A stretch of 35,718 bases of DNA from an uncultured Thermomicrobium sp. (GTDB taxonomy: Bacteria; Chloroflexota; Chloroflexia; Thermomicrobiales; Thermomicrobiaceae). A model generated the notes under the pieces. The model was given only the letters and a program-made list of their open reading frames with translations, did no database searches and had not been told where the DNA came from. A program made the position numbers and the translations under genes. How positions within the stretch are numbered: position 1 is the first letter of the stretch; the number at the start of each line of letters is the position of its first letter. Shown here in pieces: positions 18,438-26,681 of this stretch. The DNA lies in assembly GCA_938028665.1 (NCBI GenBank), contig CALIMB010000055.1, positions 1 through 35,718 on the forward strand. Direction: 5' to 3'.

Positions 18438-19211
18438 TCAGGAACTCGCACGACGTCGCCGCTCCTGTTGCCGTTCGGTATGCAACTGACGCAAGAACTC
18501 GTCGACATGGGGTGTTGGTTGGCCATGATGGGAAATATCAGCCTGTTGCAGCCACCAATCATCGCTTGGCAACCACCAGGAACCGAGCGTGCCGTAGCAG
18601 GCCAACTGGTCGGCTCTAACCAGTGTCCGTTGGGGGAATGCATACGAGTTCGCGCACCAGCCTGTGCGTCCATCGCCGGTAGGGCGGAAGTCTCGACATG
18701 TCCGACAGATGCGGGGTAAGGCGTCGAGCACTGCTTGGGCATCGGGGGGTACGTCCCCCGCAGGTGGTTCTTCTGTGAAATCCATGGATTCGTTTGGCTC
18801 AGCTTGATCCACCAATGGCAACGGTTGTGTCTCACCGCTCTGTTCCTTGCGCGAGCCGAGCCCGCCTGTCTGATGGAGATCGGGCGTGATCGATGGTGCG
18901 TCGCCAGTGCGTAGAGAAGAGAAGAGTCGATCGGCAGGTGGAGATGGCGGTAGCTCTGCAGAGGAGGACGGCAATTCTGGTGTGTCAGTGTGGTGATGCC
19001 ACGAGCCAGTGATCACCGAGAGAGCCGGACGTTCCTCGGTGGCACGCGGTTCCCAGAGGTCTTGATCCCATCCAGTGCGGCATGCCAGTTCGCCGCGACG
19101 GACGTAGACCATGTGCTGAAGGTCTCGCCGCTGCGGATGGTGGCACCACCCGGAGCCGGCAAGCCCTCCTTCTTCGAAATAGCGGCAGGTGCCGCAGCGT
19201 CGCTGTGTCAT
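18438..19211 (-). CDS. hypothetical protein with a duplicated four-cysteine domain
   Basis: A 257-residue protein that I cannot assign to a family. Two similar modules sit at the ends: C6-x2-C9-x13-C23-x20-C44 and C169-x2-C172-x13-C186-x18-C205. Both share CR-aromatic after the second Cys, GWC at the third and LAC at the fourth. The spacing could bind zinc or an Fe-S cluster. The 115-residue linker between them is Pro/Ser/Glu-rich and looks disordered. The C-terminus is strongly basic (RRRR). AAGGAGGGTCT directly before the ATG at 19211 decides the start; an in-frame start nine residues upstream is less likely. It precedes the RodZ-like gene by 11 bases. Confidence 0.7.
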   Translation of the reverse strand: MTQRRCGTCRYFEEGGLAGSGWCHHPQRRDLQHMVYVRRGELACRTGWDQDLWEPRATEERPALSVITGSWHHHTDTPELPSSSAELPPSPPADRLFSSLRTGDAPSITPDLHQTGGLGSRKEQSGETQPLPLVDQAEPNESMDFTEEPPAGDVPPDAQAVLDALPRICRTCRDFRPTGDGRTGWCANSYAFPQRTLVRADQLACYGTLGSWWLPSDDWWLQQADISHHGQPTPHVDEFLRQLHTERQQERRRRASS

Positions 19212-19406
19212 AGACCCTCCTTGCAGAGCCGAGCACACGCGATACTTCGCGTCGAAGGTAGGTCATTCGGCTCGTCGGCTACCTCCTCGTGTGTATCCTA
19301 GCACAGGGAGTGAGCAGCGCGGCCGGGAGGTTTTGCGGCTTGCTGTGGGGTATACTGATAGACTGTACGACGACACGGGCGCGTTGCGCCTGTGGGGGGA
19401 GATTCC

Positions 19407-20783
19407 ATGCAGCACATCCAGCTTCAACCACGAGCGACACCGCTCCTCGAAGAAGAACCGGGCGTGAAGCGCTTCCATATCTGGACGATCGGTTGTCAGA
19501 TGAATGAGGCTGAGTCGGCGAAAGCGGCTGCCGTGCTGCGACAGGCGGGATACCTTCCGGCGGCACGTGAGTGGGATGCGGATGTCGTCATCGTCAACAC
19601 ATGTGTAGTGCGGCAGCAGGCTGAGGACAAAGCACTCGGATATATCGGTGCCCTGGCGCGGTTGAAGCGGCGCAAGCCGCATGTGCGGATTGCGGTGACG
19701 GGTTGTCTTGTCACAGGTCAGGAACGGCGGCTTGCTGAGCGCTTCCCCTGGGTCGATCTCTGGTACGGACCGTCGGAGTTCGAGCGGCTTGGTGAGCTGG
19801 TGCCAGAGCTGGCTGATATTGACATCGATCTTGTTGAACTTCCCCACTATTACGACGAGGGACAGGCAGATCCAGAGGTTACCGCCTTTGTCCCAGTGAT
19901 TTATGGATGCAACTTCGTTTGCTCCTACTGTATCGTGCCGTACCGGCGTGGCCGCGAGCGTAGTCGCCCGATCGAGCAGGTTGTCGCTGAGGTTGAGAAG
20001 CTTGCGGCGCGTGGTGTGCGCGAGGTCACGCTGCTGGGTCAGACAGTGAACGCGTATGGGCATGATCTCCCTGGGCAGCCGGACCTTGCTGACCTTTTGG
20101 CACGGGTGCACGAGGTGCCGGGAATTGAGCGGATTCGCTTTTTGACGTCGCATCCAAAGTACTTCAGCGACAAGCTGATTCGTGCGATTGCAGAGCTCCC
20201 GAAAGTCTGCGAACATGTCAACTTGCCGGTGCAAGCCGGCGACGATGAGGTGCTGCGCCGTATGCGGCGGAACTACACGGTGGATGAATATCGGGAGCGG
20301 ATTGCGCGGATCCGGGAGTTGATTCCCGAGGTAACCCTTTCGACCGATATTATAGTAGGATTTCCAGGAGAAACCGAGGAGCAGTTCCGCAATACCTACC
20401 GACTTCTTGAAGAGATTCAGTTCGACAAAGTGCATGTGGCGATGTACTCCCCGCGGCCGGGAACGCTCTCGGCACGCTGGCCAGACGACGTGCCGCGCCA
20501 GGAGAAGCGGCGGCGTCACCGGGCGATCGAGGAGCTGCAGGAACGGATCGCTCGGGAGCGGAACCAACGCTACCTTGGCCGGACGGTCGAGATTCTTGTA
20601 GACGGCCTCGCCCGGGGACGCTGGCGCGGTCGGACGCGTGGTAATACGCTTGTGTTCTTCGAGGCACCGGGCGAGTGGCGGGGACGTCTGGTGCAGGTGC
20701 GCGTCACGCATGTAAGCCCCTGGTATGTGCTGGGGGAGCTGGTCGCTGTTGAGTCTCTCCAGCCGGCCGGTGTCGCAAGCTGA
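19407..20783 (+). CDS. miaB: tRNA-2-methylthio-N6-dimethylallyladenosine synthase MiaB
   Basis: Radical-SAM methylthiotransferase that converts i6A37 to ms2i6A37 in tRNAs. The N-terminal UPF0004 domain has C30, C66 and C100 for the auxiliary 4Fe-4S cluster. The radical-SAM cluster motif is GCNFVCSYCIVPYRRG (C168, C172, C175). A TRAM RNA-binding domain occupies about 390-450. The 458-residue length is typical. GGGGGGAGA five bases before the ATG at 19407 favours it over an in-frame GTG at 19392. A TATACT at 19351-19356 may be its -10 box, but no good -35 is seen. The TPR gene follows 24 bases later. Confidence 0.93.
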   Translation: MQHIQLQPRATPLLEEEPGVKRFHIWTIGCQMNEAESAKAAAVLRQAGYLPAAREWDADVVIVNTCVVRQQAEDKALGYIGALARLKRRKPHVRIAVTGCLVTGQERRLAERFPWVDLWYGPSEFERLGELVPELADIDIDLVELPHYYDEGQADPEVTAFVPVIYGCNFVCSYCIVPYRRGRERSRPIEQVVAEVEKLAARGVREVTLLGQTVNAYGHDLPGQPDLADLLARVHEVPGIERIRFLTSHPKYFSDKLIRAIAELPKVCEHVNLPVQAGDDEVLRRMRRNYTVDEYRERIARIRELIPEVTLSTDIIVGFPGETEEQFRNTYRLLEEIQFDKVHVAMYSPRPGTLSARWPDDVPRQEKRRRHRAIEELQERIARERNQRYLGRTVEILVDGLARGRWRGRTRGNTLVFFEAPGEWRGRLVQVRVTHVSPWYVLGELVAVESLQPAGVAS

Positions 20784-20807
20784 ACGGGATGGAGGCAAAG
20801 GAGAGCA

Positions 20808-21704
20808 ATGTCAGCGCTTTTCAATCAAAGTAGCCAAGAACGCCGTCTCTTGCGGCGGCTGACGCAGGCTGCAAAGCATGCGGCCTTCCAGGGTGAGTGG
20901 CAGCGCGCAGTAGAGCTGAACCGACGAATCATTGAGTTGGCGCCGCGTGACGTCACCGCGTGGAACCGGCTTGGACACGCCTATGCCGAACTCGGTCGGA
21001 TTGCTGACGCGCGAGCCGCGTACCAGCGTGCGCTGGAGATCGAACCGACCAATGCGATTGCACAGCGGAATGTCACGCGACTTGAGTGGTTGGCTGAGCA
21101 GACGGCAGACGGGGTGATCTCCATGCCAGCTGGGCGGCCGTCACCGCGAGCAGACGTTTTCATGGAAGAGATGGGGCGAACCTACGTCACCGACCTTCTG
21201 CGGCCTGCTGCGTCTGTCATTCTGGCGCGCCTTTTCCCCGGCCAGGAGGTCTTCCTGCAGTTCAGAGAGGGCATGGTCTTCGTTGTCGATGCGGACGGTA
21301 CTCGGCTCGGGCAACTCGAAGGACGACTCGCTCGGCGGCTGATTCAGTTCTCGCGGGAAGGTAATCAGTACCGCGCGTTTGTTCTGCAACTGACAGGTGA
21401 CACGCTCCGTATCATCTTGCGTGAAGTCTTTCGCATGCCGCACCTTCTCAACGTTCCGTCTTTCCCGCCGCAGCCGAAGATCGCACCGCCACTTCCCTAT
21501 CTACCGGAGGGACGCAGGCCAGAGGAGATCGAGGAAGAGGAGCTGTTCCCCGAGGAGGAAGTCGAGGTCCTGGGTGCGGAAGAAGAGGTGATTGAAGTCG
21601 AAGAAGAGGAAGAAGAGGCGGAAGTCGCCGAAGAATTGCTCAGTTCAGTTGATGAGGAGTCGCTGGTCGTTGACCTTGACCTCGACGAGACGATTGGCGG
21701 CTGA
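20808..21704 (+). CDS. tetratricopeptide repeat protein with acidic tail
   Basis: A 298-residue cytoplasmic protein. Two or three TPR-like helices lie near residues 25-95 (WNRLGHAYAELGRIADARAAY, then a repeat ending in LEIEP). A middle domain of about 130 residues lacks known motifs. The last 60 residues are extremely acidic, with long Glu runs. TPR domains mediate protein-protein contacts; the partner is unknown. AAAGGAG sits six bases before the ATG. It probably shares the miaB transcript and ends at a strong hairpin. Confidence 0.78.
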   Translation: MSALFNQSSQERRLLRRLTQAAKHAAFQGEWQRAVELNRRIIELAPRDVTAWNRLGHAYAELGRIADARAAYQRALEIEPTNAIAQRNVTRLEWLAEQTADGVISMPAGRPSPRADVFMEEMGRTYVTDLLRPAASVILARLFPGQEVFLQFREGMVFVVDADGTRLGQLEGRLARRLIQFSREGNQYRAFVLQLTGDTLRIILREVFRMPHLLNVPSFPPQPKIAPPLPYLPEGRRPEEIEEEELFPEEEVEVLGAEEEVIEVEEEEEEAEVAEELLSSVDEESLVVDLDLDETIGG

Positions 21705-21720
21705 GCAGCTGCAGCATTCT

Positions 21721-21754
21721 CCTGGTGCCTGCTTCGAAGGAAGCGGGCACCAGG
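21721..21754. terminator. hairpin between convergent genes
   Basis: A 15-bp stem (21721-21735 with 21740-21754, one G-T pair) closes a GAAG loop between the convergent TPR gene and the small minus-strand gene. No strong U-tract follows on either strand (only CCTTTAA, about 18 bases later, on +). It is likely a bidirectional transcript end. Confidence 0.7.
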
Positions 21755-21767
21755 ATTGTGGCTACCT

Positions 21768-22025
21768 TTAACGCAAGAGGACCGTGAGCACGGCAAGTAG
21801 AGTCAGTAAGAGCGCTGTGACCCAGGCAAGTCGCTTCAAGTCGGCCTGAATCAGAGCATATTCTTCATCGACCCGTCCCCAGGGGCTAATAATGCCGGCC
21901 ACGGTGTTTGCCGGCTGGGAGACCGACGTTGCAGCTTTGGACACGGGGGGCGACGAGATCGTTGTCGCTCGGCCAGTGCGCCTTGTTGTCTTCCGTCGTG
22001 ATTTCGTTGTCTGCACGCGTCCCAT
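21768..22025 (-). CDS. small protein with C-terminal membrane anchor
   Basis: An 85-residue protein. The first about 50 residues are basic and Ser/Thr-rich. The end reads EYALIQADLKRLAWVTALLL and continues as one hydrophobic helix. The pattern E-Y-x(5)-DL-(K/R)-R before a tail anchor recurs in small Chloroflexota and Actinobacteria membrane proteins, as I recall, without known function. An AGGAG ten bases before the ATG at 22025 is preferred to an in-frame TTG at 22046. A TATACT at 22061-22066 (minus) could be a -10 box. It lies 49 bases after the SAM hydrolase gene and may also be read with it. Confidence 0.6.
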   Translation of the reverse strand: MGRVQTTKSRRKTTRRTGRATTISSPPVSKAATSVSQPANTVAGIISPWGRVDEEYALIQADLKRLAWVTALLLTLLAVLTVLLR

Positions 22026-22074
22026 TGGTGCCGGACTCCTGCTCAACTATCCACATGGGCAGTATAGCACTCAT

Positions 22075-22887
22075 TCACTCGGCGAGGACGTGTACCTCTA
22101 CGAGGCTACCACGGACAATACCCCATTGGGCTGCGGCGTTCCCATCACGGACCGCGAGTTCAAGGCCGCCGTGACTACCCAGAAGTGCGAGAGGCTGGCC
22201 AGGGGGAACGTCGGCGAAGGTACGGGAGAGGCCACGGATCATGAGGTTGTTGCAGCGTACGAGAAGTCGCTGAGGTGCTCCAGGTAATTGCTCGAGTCGG
22301 ATGAGAGTTCGGCAGTTGCCAAATCGATCAATGGAAACGACAGGTCCGCTGACATAATCTGCCCCGATGTGTACTGATGGTATCGGCAGACGGATGAGCG
22401 TTGTGGGATCCAGTGGGGAGCCAAGATCTTGCGGTGGGGTCCCAGTAAGGAGCGCTGCCGCGATGGGCGCAAAGAGATCTCGTCCGTGGAATGTTGCCGA
22501 TACAGGATGCCGAAAGAACTGTGGTCGGTCGAGTTCCCACGCTGCAATCGATGACGCTTCTGCGAGAATGAAGGTTGCAAGGCCGTTATCCGGGAGGACG
22601 AATGCGTGCTCATCTGCAACAAGGAGCACGGCGCGGCGTGCTGTGCCAACTCCAGGATCGACGATGGCGAGATGAATAGTGCCAGATGGAAATGCTCTCC
22701 AGGCCGTGAGAAGTTGGAAGGCTCCCTCAACAATGTCCTGTGGTGGAATGAGATGCGTAATGTCAACGATAATTGCCTGTCGAGCGTGATAAAGAATGAC
22801 GCCTTTCACTTGCGCCACGTAACTGTCTTGAAGTCCGTAATCACTGAGGAAAGTTACAATGCCAGATCCCTGCCAAGTCCGCGGCAC
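22075..22887 (-). CDS. SAM hydrolase / SAM-dependent halogenase-like protein (DUF62)
   Basis: A 270-residue protein of the DUF62 family. Characterised members hydrolyse S-adenosylmethionine to adenosine and methionine, and relatives are fluorinases and chlorinases. Signature segments are FLSDYGLQDSYV (D16, near 13-24), DITHLIPPQD, IVDPGVGTARR (75-85), LPDNG (98-102) and FHGRDLFAP. The C-terminal beta-barrel domain contains VSIDRFGNCRT. The GTG at 22887 has AGGAAGGAG at correct spacing. It lies 18 bases after the gamma-glutamyltransferase gene. Hydrolase activity is the safest guess. Confidence 0.88.
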   Translation of the reverse strand: MPRTWQGSGIVTFLSDYGLQDSYVAQVKGVILYHARQAIIVDITHLIPPQDIVEGAFQLLTAWRAFPSGTIHLAIVDPGVGTARRAVLLVADEHAFVLPDNGLATFILAEASSIAAWELDRPQFFRHPVSATFHGRDLFAPIAAALLTGTPPQDLGSPLDPTTLIRLPIPSVHIGADYVSGPVVSIDRFGNCRTLIRLEQLPGAPQRLLVRCNNLMIRGLSRTFADVPPGQPLALLGSHGGLELAVRDGNAAAQWGIVRGSLVEVHVLAE

Positions 22888-22905
22888 AGTCGCCGCTCCT
22901 TCCTG

Positions 22906-24537
22906 TTACCATGCGATCGCGTACGCATCGCTCCGCGGATCGGCCGCCGCTTGGAGGACTGACGACTTTCCAATTCGATAGACTGCTTGACATGAACCGA
23001 TAGGACCCCACGGCGGTAATCGCTGGACCCGATGCCCGCGCGCTTGCAATCCCTCGATCGTCGAGTTGGGCAGTCGACCTTCAACTTGAACAAGGTCTAC
23101 CGATCCGTGAGGCCAGTTTGACTCCTGCCCTGGGGCGTGGTGCTGCCAGCGTGGGAGTTCGACCGCTGGTTGCAGCTCAACACCGTAATTGATGAGGTGA
23201 ACAAGCACATGCAGCAAAATCTGGACCTGCGCATCACCGCCTGGAGTGCCAATGCCAAGAACTGACCGGTCTCGGGTCAAGAGGATGGGGCTGAGTGTCT
23301 GCCGCACACGCTTGCCTGGCTGCAAGTGATTGGGGTGTCCGGCTTCAAGATGCCAGTACGTCATGCGATTGTTGAGTAAGATTCCGGTGTCGCCGGCGAC
23401 AAAACCGGAGCCGAATGCCATATTGATACTGGCAGTGACCACAGTCATGTTCCCGTATGGATCTACCACTGAGAACGACGTTGTCTGTGATCCAGTCTGC
23501 TCGCGACGCTGTGGAGCTGGATGCGTGCGGTGCGGATCGATGGTGTGCGCCAAGGCACGCAAGCGCTCCGGATCAAGCAGATCCTTTGGGAGCACGTAGC
23601 CGAAGCGGGGATCCCCGGTGAATTGCTCCCGATCTGAGAACGCAAGCTTTTTCGCTTCGATCATGACATGGAGCAACTCAGCCGAAAGTGGTCGCCACGA
23701 GTCGAGTGGCAGATGTTCAAGGATACCAAGCATTTCCAGTAGGGTATGGGCACTGGAGTTGGGTGGAGGTGCCCAGACCAGCCAGCCGTGGTATGGTAGC
23801 GAGAGCGGCGCTACCACTTCCGCTTCCGCCAGTGCCAAAGACTCGAGGGTGAGGAAACCGCCTGCCTCTACGACAGCACGAGAGAGACGCTCGGCAAGCT
23901 CACCCTCGTAGAGGGCAGTAGGACCGTTTCTGGCAATCGTCTCGAGCGTTCGGGCCAGCTCGGCCTGTCGTAGGAGTTGCCCTGGTTGTGGGACATTCCC
24001 CTCGGGCAAGAAGATTCGGGCGGAGGACGGATACCTGGCAAGTAGATCAGCATGTGCTCGTAGAGAAACGGCAAGGTTATGACTGACCGGGAAACCTTCG
24101 TGGGCAAGTTCGATGGCTGGAGCCAGTGACTCGGCGAGTGAGAGACGTCCCCAGCGCTGAGCGAGCACTTCCCATGCTCGTGCCGCTGCTGGAACCGAGA
24201 CACTGAGCGGCCCACGTTCCGGTATGCCTCCTCGGAAACGCTCCGGTATGGCCTCAAGTGGGGCTGGACCGGTACCGTTGACTGCCCAGACGGTATGAGT
24301 ATCTGCCTGGTAAACGAGCGCGAAGAGGTCGCCACCGAGCCCAGACATGTGTGGTTCGACGACGTTGAGTGCGGCCGCAACAGCAACCGCAGCGTCGGCG
24401 GCTGTCCCGCCACGCTGAAGTATCTGAGCTCCTGCCCAAGAGGCGAGAGGATGGCCGCTGGAGACGGCCCAGCGGCGTCCCATCAGGATGGGGCGACCCG
24501 CCTGCTCCGCGAAAGACAGGTTTGTCACCGCTGTCAC
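22906..24537 (-). CDS. ggt: gamma-glutamyltransferase family protein
   Basis: A 543-residue N-terminal nucleophile hydrolase of the GGT family. It matures by self-cleavage before a catalytic Thr; QTTSFSVVDPYGNMTVVT places this near T352, giving a large subunit of about 351 and a small one of about 192 residues. MSGLGGDLFALVY near 65-77 and NNRMTYW are other conserved parts. Family members transfer or hydrolyse gamma-glutamyl groups (glutathione, poly-gamma-glutamate) or act as cephalosporin acylases. There is no signal peptide, unlike periplasmic GGTs, so it is probably cytoplasmic. The GTG start overlaps the mobA stop as GTGA, implying coupled translation. Confidence 0.9.
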   Translation of the reverse strand: MTAVTNLSFAEQAGRPILMGRRWAVSSGHPLASWAGAQILQRGGTAADAAVAVAAALNVVEPHMSGLGGDLFALVYQADTHTVWAVNGTGPAPLEAIPERFRGGIPERGPLSVSVPAAARAWEVLAQRWGRLSLAESLAPAIELAHEGFPVSHNLAVSLRAHADLLARYPSSARIFLPEGNVPQPGQLLRQAELARTLETIARNGPTALYEGELAERLSRAVVEAGGFLTLESLALAEAEVVAPLSLPYHGWLVWAPPPNSSAHTLLEMLGILEHLPLDSWRPLSAELLHVMIEAKKLAFSDREQFTGDPRFGYVLPKDLLDPERLRALAHTIDPHRTHPAPQRREQTGSQTTSFSVVDPYGNMTVVTASINMAFGSGFVAGDTGILLNNRMTYWHLEAGHPNHLQPGKRVRQTLSPILLTRDRSVLGIGTPGGDAQVQILLHVLVHLINYGVELQPAVELPRWQHHAPGQESNWPHGSVDLVQVEGRLPNSTIEGLQARGHRVQRLPPWGPIGSCQAVYRIGKSSVLQAAADPRSDAYAIAW

Positions 24538-25181
24538 TGTTCACCCTCATTCCTTCGACTTGGATACTCAGTCTTTGCTGCACGCATCAGTGCCTGCCAG
24601 TAGGCATCTGGCGTGTTGGCGTTGAGGAAGGACAACAATTCCGGATCGTAACGACGAAGCTCAGCCTCAGGTACGCGCCGAACTCGTACCTCAGAGAAAA
24701 AGCCGATGATCTTGAATTCGCCGCGCACCAACCGTTGCGCGATCGCTGGAATACAGGATTTGGCGTAGATTGCATGCAACGTCTCCAATGTTTCATCTCC
24801 TCCCTGGCCCGTCTGCACTGCACGTGTGGGAACGAGTACGTCATAGTCGCGGGGCAGAGCGAGTAAGGCCTCTAAAAGTTGTGGGTTGATGAATGGGAGA
24901 TCACAGGACAGGACAAGACAATAGTCATGCTGGGCGGTCAAAAGAGCAGTGTAAATGCCGCCGAGTGGCCCACTACCCGGCAGTTGGTCGGGAACCACTG
25001 GCACGCCGAAGCGTACGTATTCAGGGCGACCGCTTGCCACAACGAAAAGATCATCGGTTAGTGGTCGAACCCGACGGAGCACCCGCGCGAGCAGCGGTTC
25101 GCCGTGAAAGTCAAGGAGGGCTTTGTCTTGTCCCATGCGCCGGCTCTGTCCACCGGCCAGGATGGCAATGCTCGCTGTCAT
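24534..25181 (-). CDS. mobA: molybdenum cofactor guanylyltransferase
   Basis: A 215-residue nucleotidyltransferase that adds GMP to molybdopterin to form the guanine dinucleotide cofactor. The diagnostic motif AILAGGQSRRMGQDKAL lies at about residues 6-22. PLGGIYTAL and LSCDLPFI follow, the latter with the metal-binding Asp. The open frame runs 60 residues further upstream without family features; GGAGGAACTC right before the ATG at 25181 fixes the start. It is the first gene of an operon with ggt. The link between molybdenum cofactor and the other two genes is not evident. The related CTP-specific MocA family is an alternative. Confidence 0.85.
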   Translation of the reverse strand: MTASIAILAGGQSRRMGQDKALLDFHGEPLLARVLRRVRPLTDDLFVVASGRPEYVRFGVPVVPDQLPGSGPLGGIYTALLTAQHDYCLVLSCDLPFINPQLLEALLALPRDYDVLVPTRAVQTGQGGDETLETLHAIYAKSCIPAIAQRLVRGEFKIIGFFSEVRVRRVPEAELRRYDPELLSFLNANTPDAYWQALMRAAKTEYPSRRNEGEQ

Positions 25182-25375
25182 GAGTTCCTCCAGCAGTGAG
25201 TGTAGCCTGCCCAGAACGCGGCGTGTGCGGCTCACTGGACGTTTCAGGACAAGGCGTTGAGGCAACGAACAGCGAGAACCATCGCGGTGTCCCAGTCTCG
25301 CGTGCTCCCATAGACAGAAGTGGCACGGCTGCGCTCTGCTCGCGGCGGGGACAATCGGCACTCATCCGCACTCGA

Positions 25376-25404
25376 TTGCTGCCTAGCTGCAGCTGCGCTA
25401 TACT
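25376..25404 (+). promoter_or_regulatory. promoter of the SWIM-protein leader
   Basis: TTGCTG (25376-25381), 17-base spacer, TATACT (25399-25404). Initiation near 25411 would give a leader of about 160 bases before the SWIM gene. Confidence 0.65.
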
Positions 25405-25410
25405 GGTTTG

Positions 25411-25570
25411 TAGCTACTCCCATAGAGCCGAGAGGACCCCGCTATGCACGGAGGTCCCACAACTGAGAGTGGTCACAGGGGCACCAGGATTAGGGGGTTC
25501 TGGTGCCCCTGGGCATTTTGGGGTGAGGGGTCGTTGTTCGACCGCAGAGGAGACGAAAGGAGCCACGGCG
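25411..25570 (+). promoter_or_regulatory. structured leader with terminator-like hairpin
   Basis: Two hairpins are visible. The first (25434-25457) pairs GGACCCCG with CGG-A-GGTCC around a CTATGCA loop. The second is a perfect 12-bp stem, CAGGGGCACCAG (25476-25487) with CTGGTGCCCCTG (25500-25511), followed by GGCATTTTGG. The second looks like an attenuator or the end of a short RNA of about 105 bases. No known riboswitch consensus (TPP, SAM, cobalamin, T-box) fits. It could be a leader of the SWIM gene or an independent small RNA. Confidence 0.5.
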
Positions 25571-25834
25571 ATGAACTCGAGCCTCATCGGGAAGATCGAA
25601 AAGGCCCGACGGTACGCAGCGGAGCCAGAGCGCGCAGAGATCCGCTCGCTTCACGTGCGGTTCCGCGGTGATCACGATGTGTACGACGTTCGTTTCGAAG
25701 AAGGCGCGTGGTCTTGTACCTGTCACTCATTTGAGGCGCTAGGAATCGGAACCTGCAGTCACATAATGGCGCTCGAGCGCCTGCTTGGGCCTCTGACTCC
25801 GCAGCCAGCAGGCCAGGTCGAGCAGGCTGTCTAA
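25571..25834 (+). CDS. small SWIM zinc-finger protein
   Basis: An 87-residue protein whose core is a SWIM domain, CxCx10CxH: C49, C51, C62 and H64, in WSCTCHSFEALGIGTCSHI. SWIM domains bind zinc and contact DNA or proteins; larger bacterial SWIM proteins accompany SNF2 helicases, but no helicase is adjacent here. The open frame starts far upstream, but AAAGGAG nine bases before the ATG at 25571 and the leader structures upstream support this start. The C-terminus after residue 70 is short and proline-rich. Confidence 0.8.
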   Translation: MNSSLIGKIEKARRYAAEPERAEIRSLHVRFRGDHDVYDVRFEEGAWSCTCHSFEALGIGTCSHIMALERLLGPLTPQPAGQVEQAV

Positions 25835-26007
25835 AGGATTGCTGCGACTTCCCCGAAGCACGTGGGATAGGCTCGACGCGCTGCTGGGTATACATACGGA
25901 CAAGCACAGCGCAAGAGGGGCTCGAGCGCGGCTGGGTGTCGAGTAGCGTTGCACACGACTCGTCGTGTTGGGCCGTGCGAGGAGTTCGGTAGAAAGGGGG
26001 AACGGAG

Positions 26008-26670
26008 ATGACGTTCTCAATAACCTGGTACGCACAGTCTGCGTTCCGTCTTGATGTCGATGGCCTGCGTATCTATCACGACCCCTTTCGAATACCGGAG
26101 GGAGAGCCCATAGCGGACGTGATTCTGATCAGTCACGATCACTTCGACCATTGTTCGCCGTCAGACATTGTCAAGATTCGTGATCTCCGCAAAACCTTGG
26201 TAGTGGCCAATCCGACCGCAGCAAGCGCAAACGAAGTGACCCCGCCGGTGCAGGTGCTTCGGCCTGGCGGTGAATTACGTTATGAGGGACTCTATGTTCG
26301 AGCAGTTCCAGCGTACAACCTGAATAAGTTCCGCAGCCCTGGAGTTCCGTATCATCCACGCGAGCTCGAGCACGTTGGCTATCTCTGTCAAGTGGGTGAT
26401 GTGACCTGGTACTTTGCTGGCGATACCGATGTGATTCCCGAGATGGCGGGGCTCGGACCAGTTGACTATGCCTTTTTGCCGGTCAGTGGCACCTACGTGA
26501 TGACGGCTGAGGAAGCGGCCGAGGCGGTGCGTATGCTCCGGCCGAAAGTGGTCATACCAATGCATTACGGAGCAGTGGTTGGATCTGTAGAGGACGCCAA
26601 GCGGCTGGCTCAACTGGTTGGGACTCTCACCGAGGTACGTATTCTTGAGCCTCGGGGTCGGAGGGCTTGA
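26008..26670 (+). CDS. UPF0173 metal-dependent hydrolase (MBL fold)
   Basis: A 220-residue metallo-beta-lactamase-fold hydrolase. The metal motif ILISHDHFDHCSP supplies H43, H45, D47 and H48. YFAGDTD adds the bridging Asp and VIPMHYG the final His. Its short length and N-terminal ITWYAQSAFRLDVDG match the UPF0173/UlaG-like group. The substrate is unknown. A purine-rich GGGGGAACGGAG precedes the ATG. It is 173 bases downstream of the SWIM gene and converges on the deacetylase gene 11 bases away, with no evident terminator between. Confidence 0.88.
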   Translation: MTFSITWYAQSAFRLDVDGLRIYHDPFRIPEGEPIADVILISHDHFDHCSPSDIVKIRDLRKTLVVANPTAASANEVTPPVQVLRPGGELRYEGLYVRAVPAYNLNKFRSPGVPYHPRELEHVGYLCQVGDVTWYFAGDTDVIPEMAGLGPVDYAFLPVSGTYVMTAEEAAEAVRMLRPKVVIPMHYGAVVGSVEDAKRLAQLVGTLTEVRILEPRGRRA

Positions 26671-26681
26671 GAGGGTCGAAC

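Noticed and set aside
19263-20798. 511-codon minus-strand frame opposite miaB
   Set aside because: It is antisense to clear MiaB coding sequence, has no ribosome site and no family motif; it follows from codon bias in GC-rich DNA.
25441-25520. CTGAGAG near the SWIM leader as a TPP riboswitch (THI box)
   Set aside because: The second conserved half of the TPP aptamer and its helices are absent; the 7-base match alone is chance.
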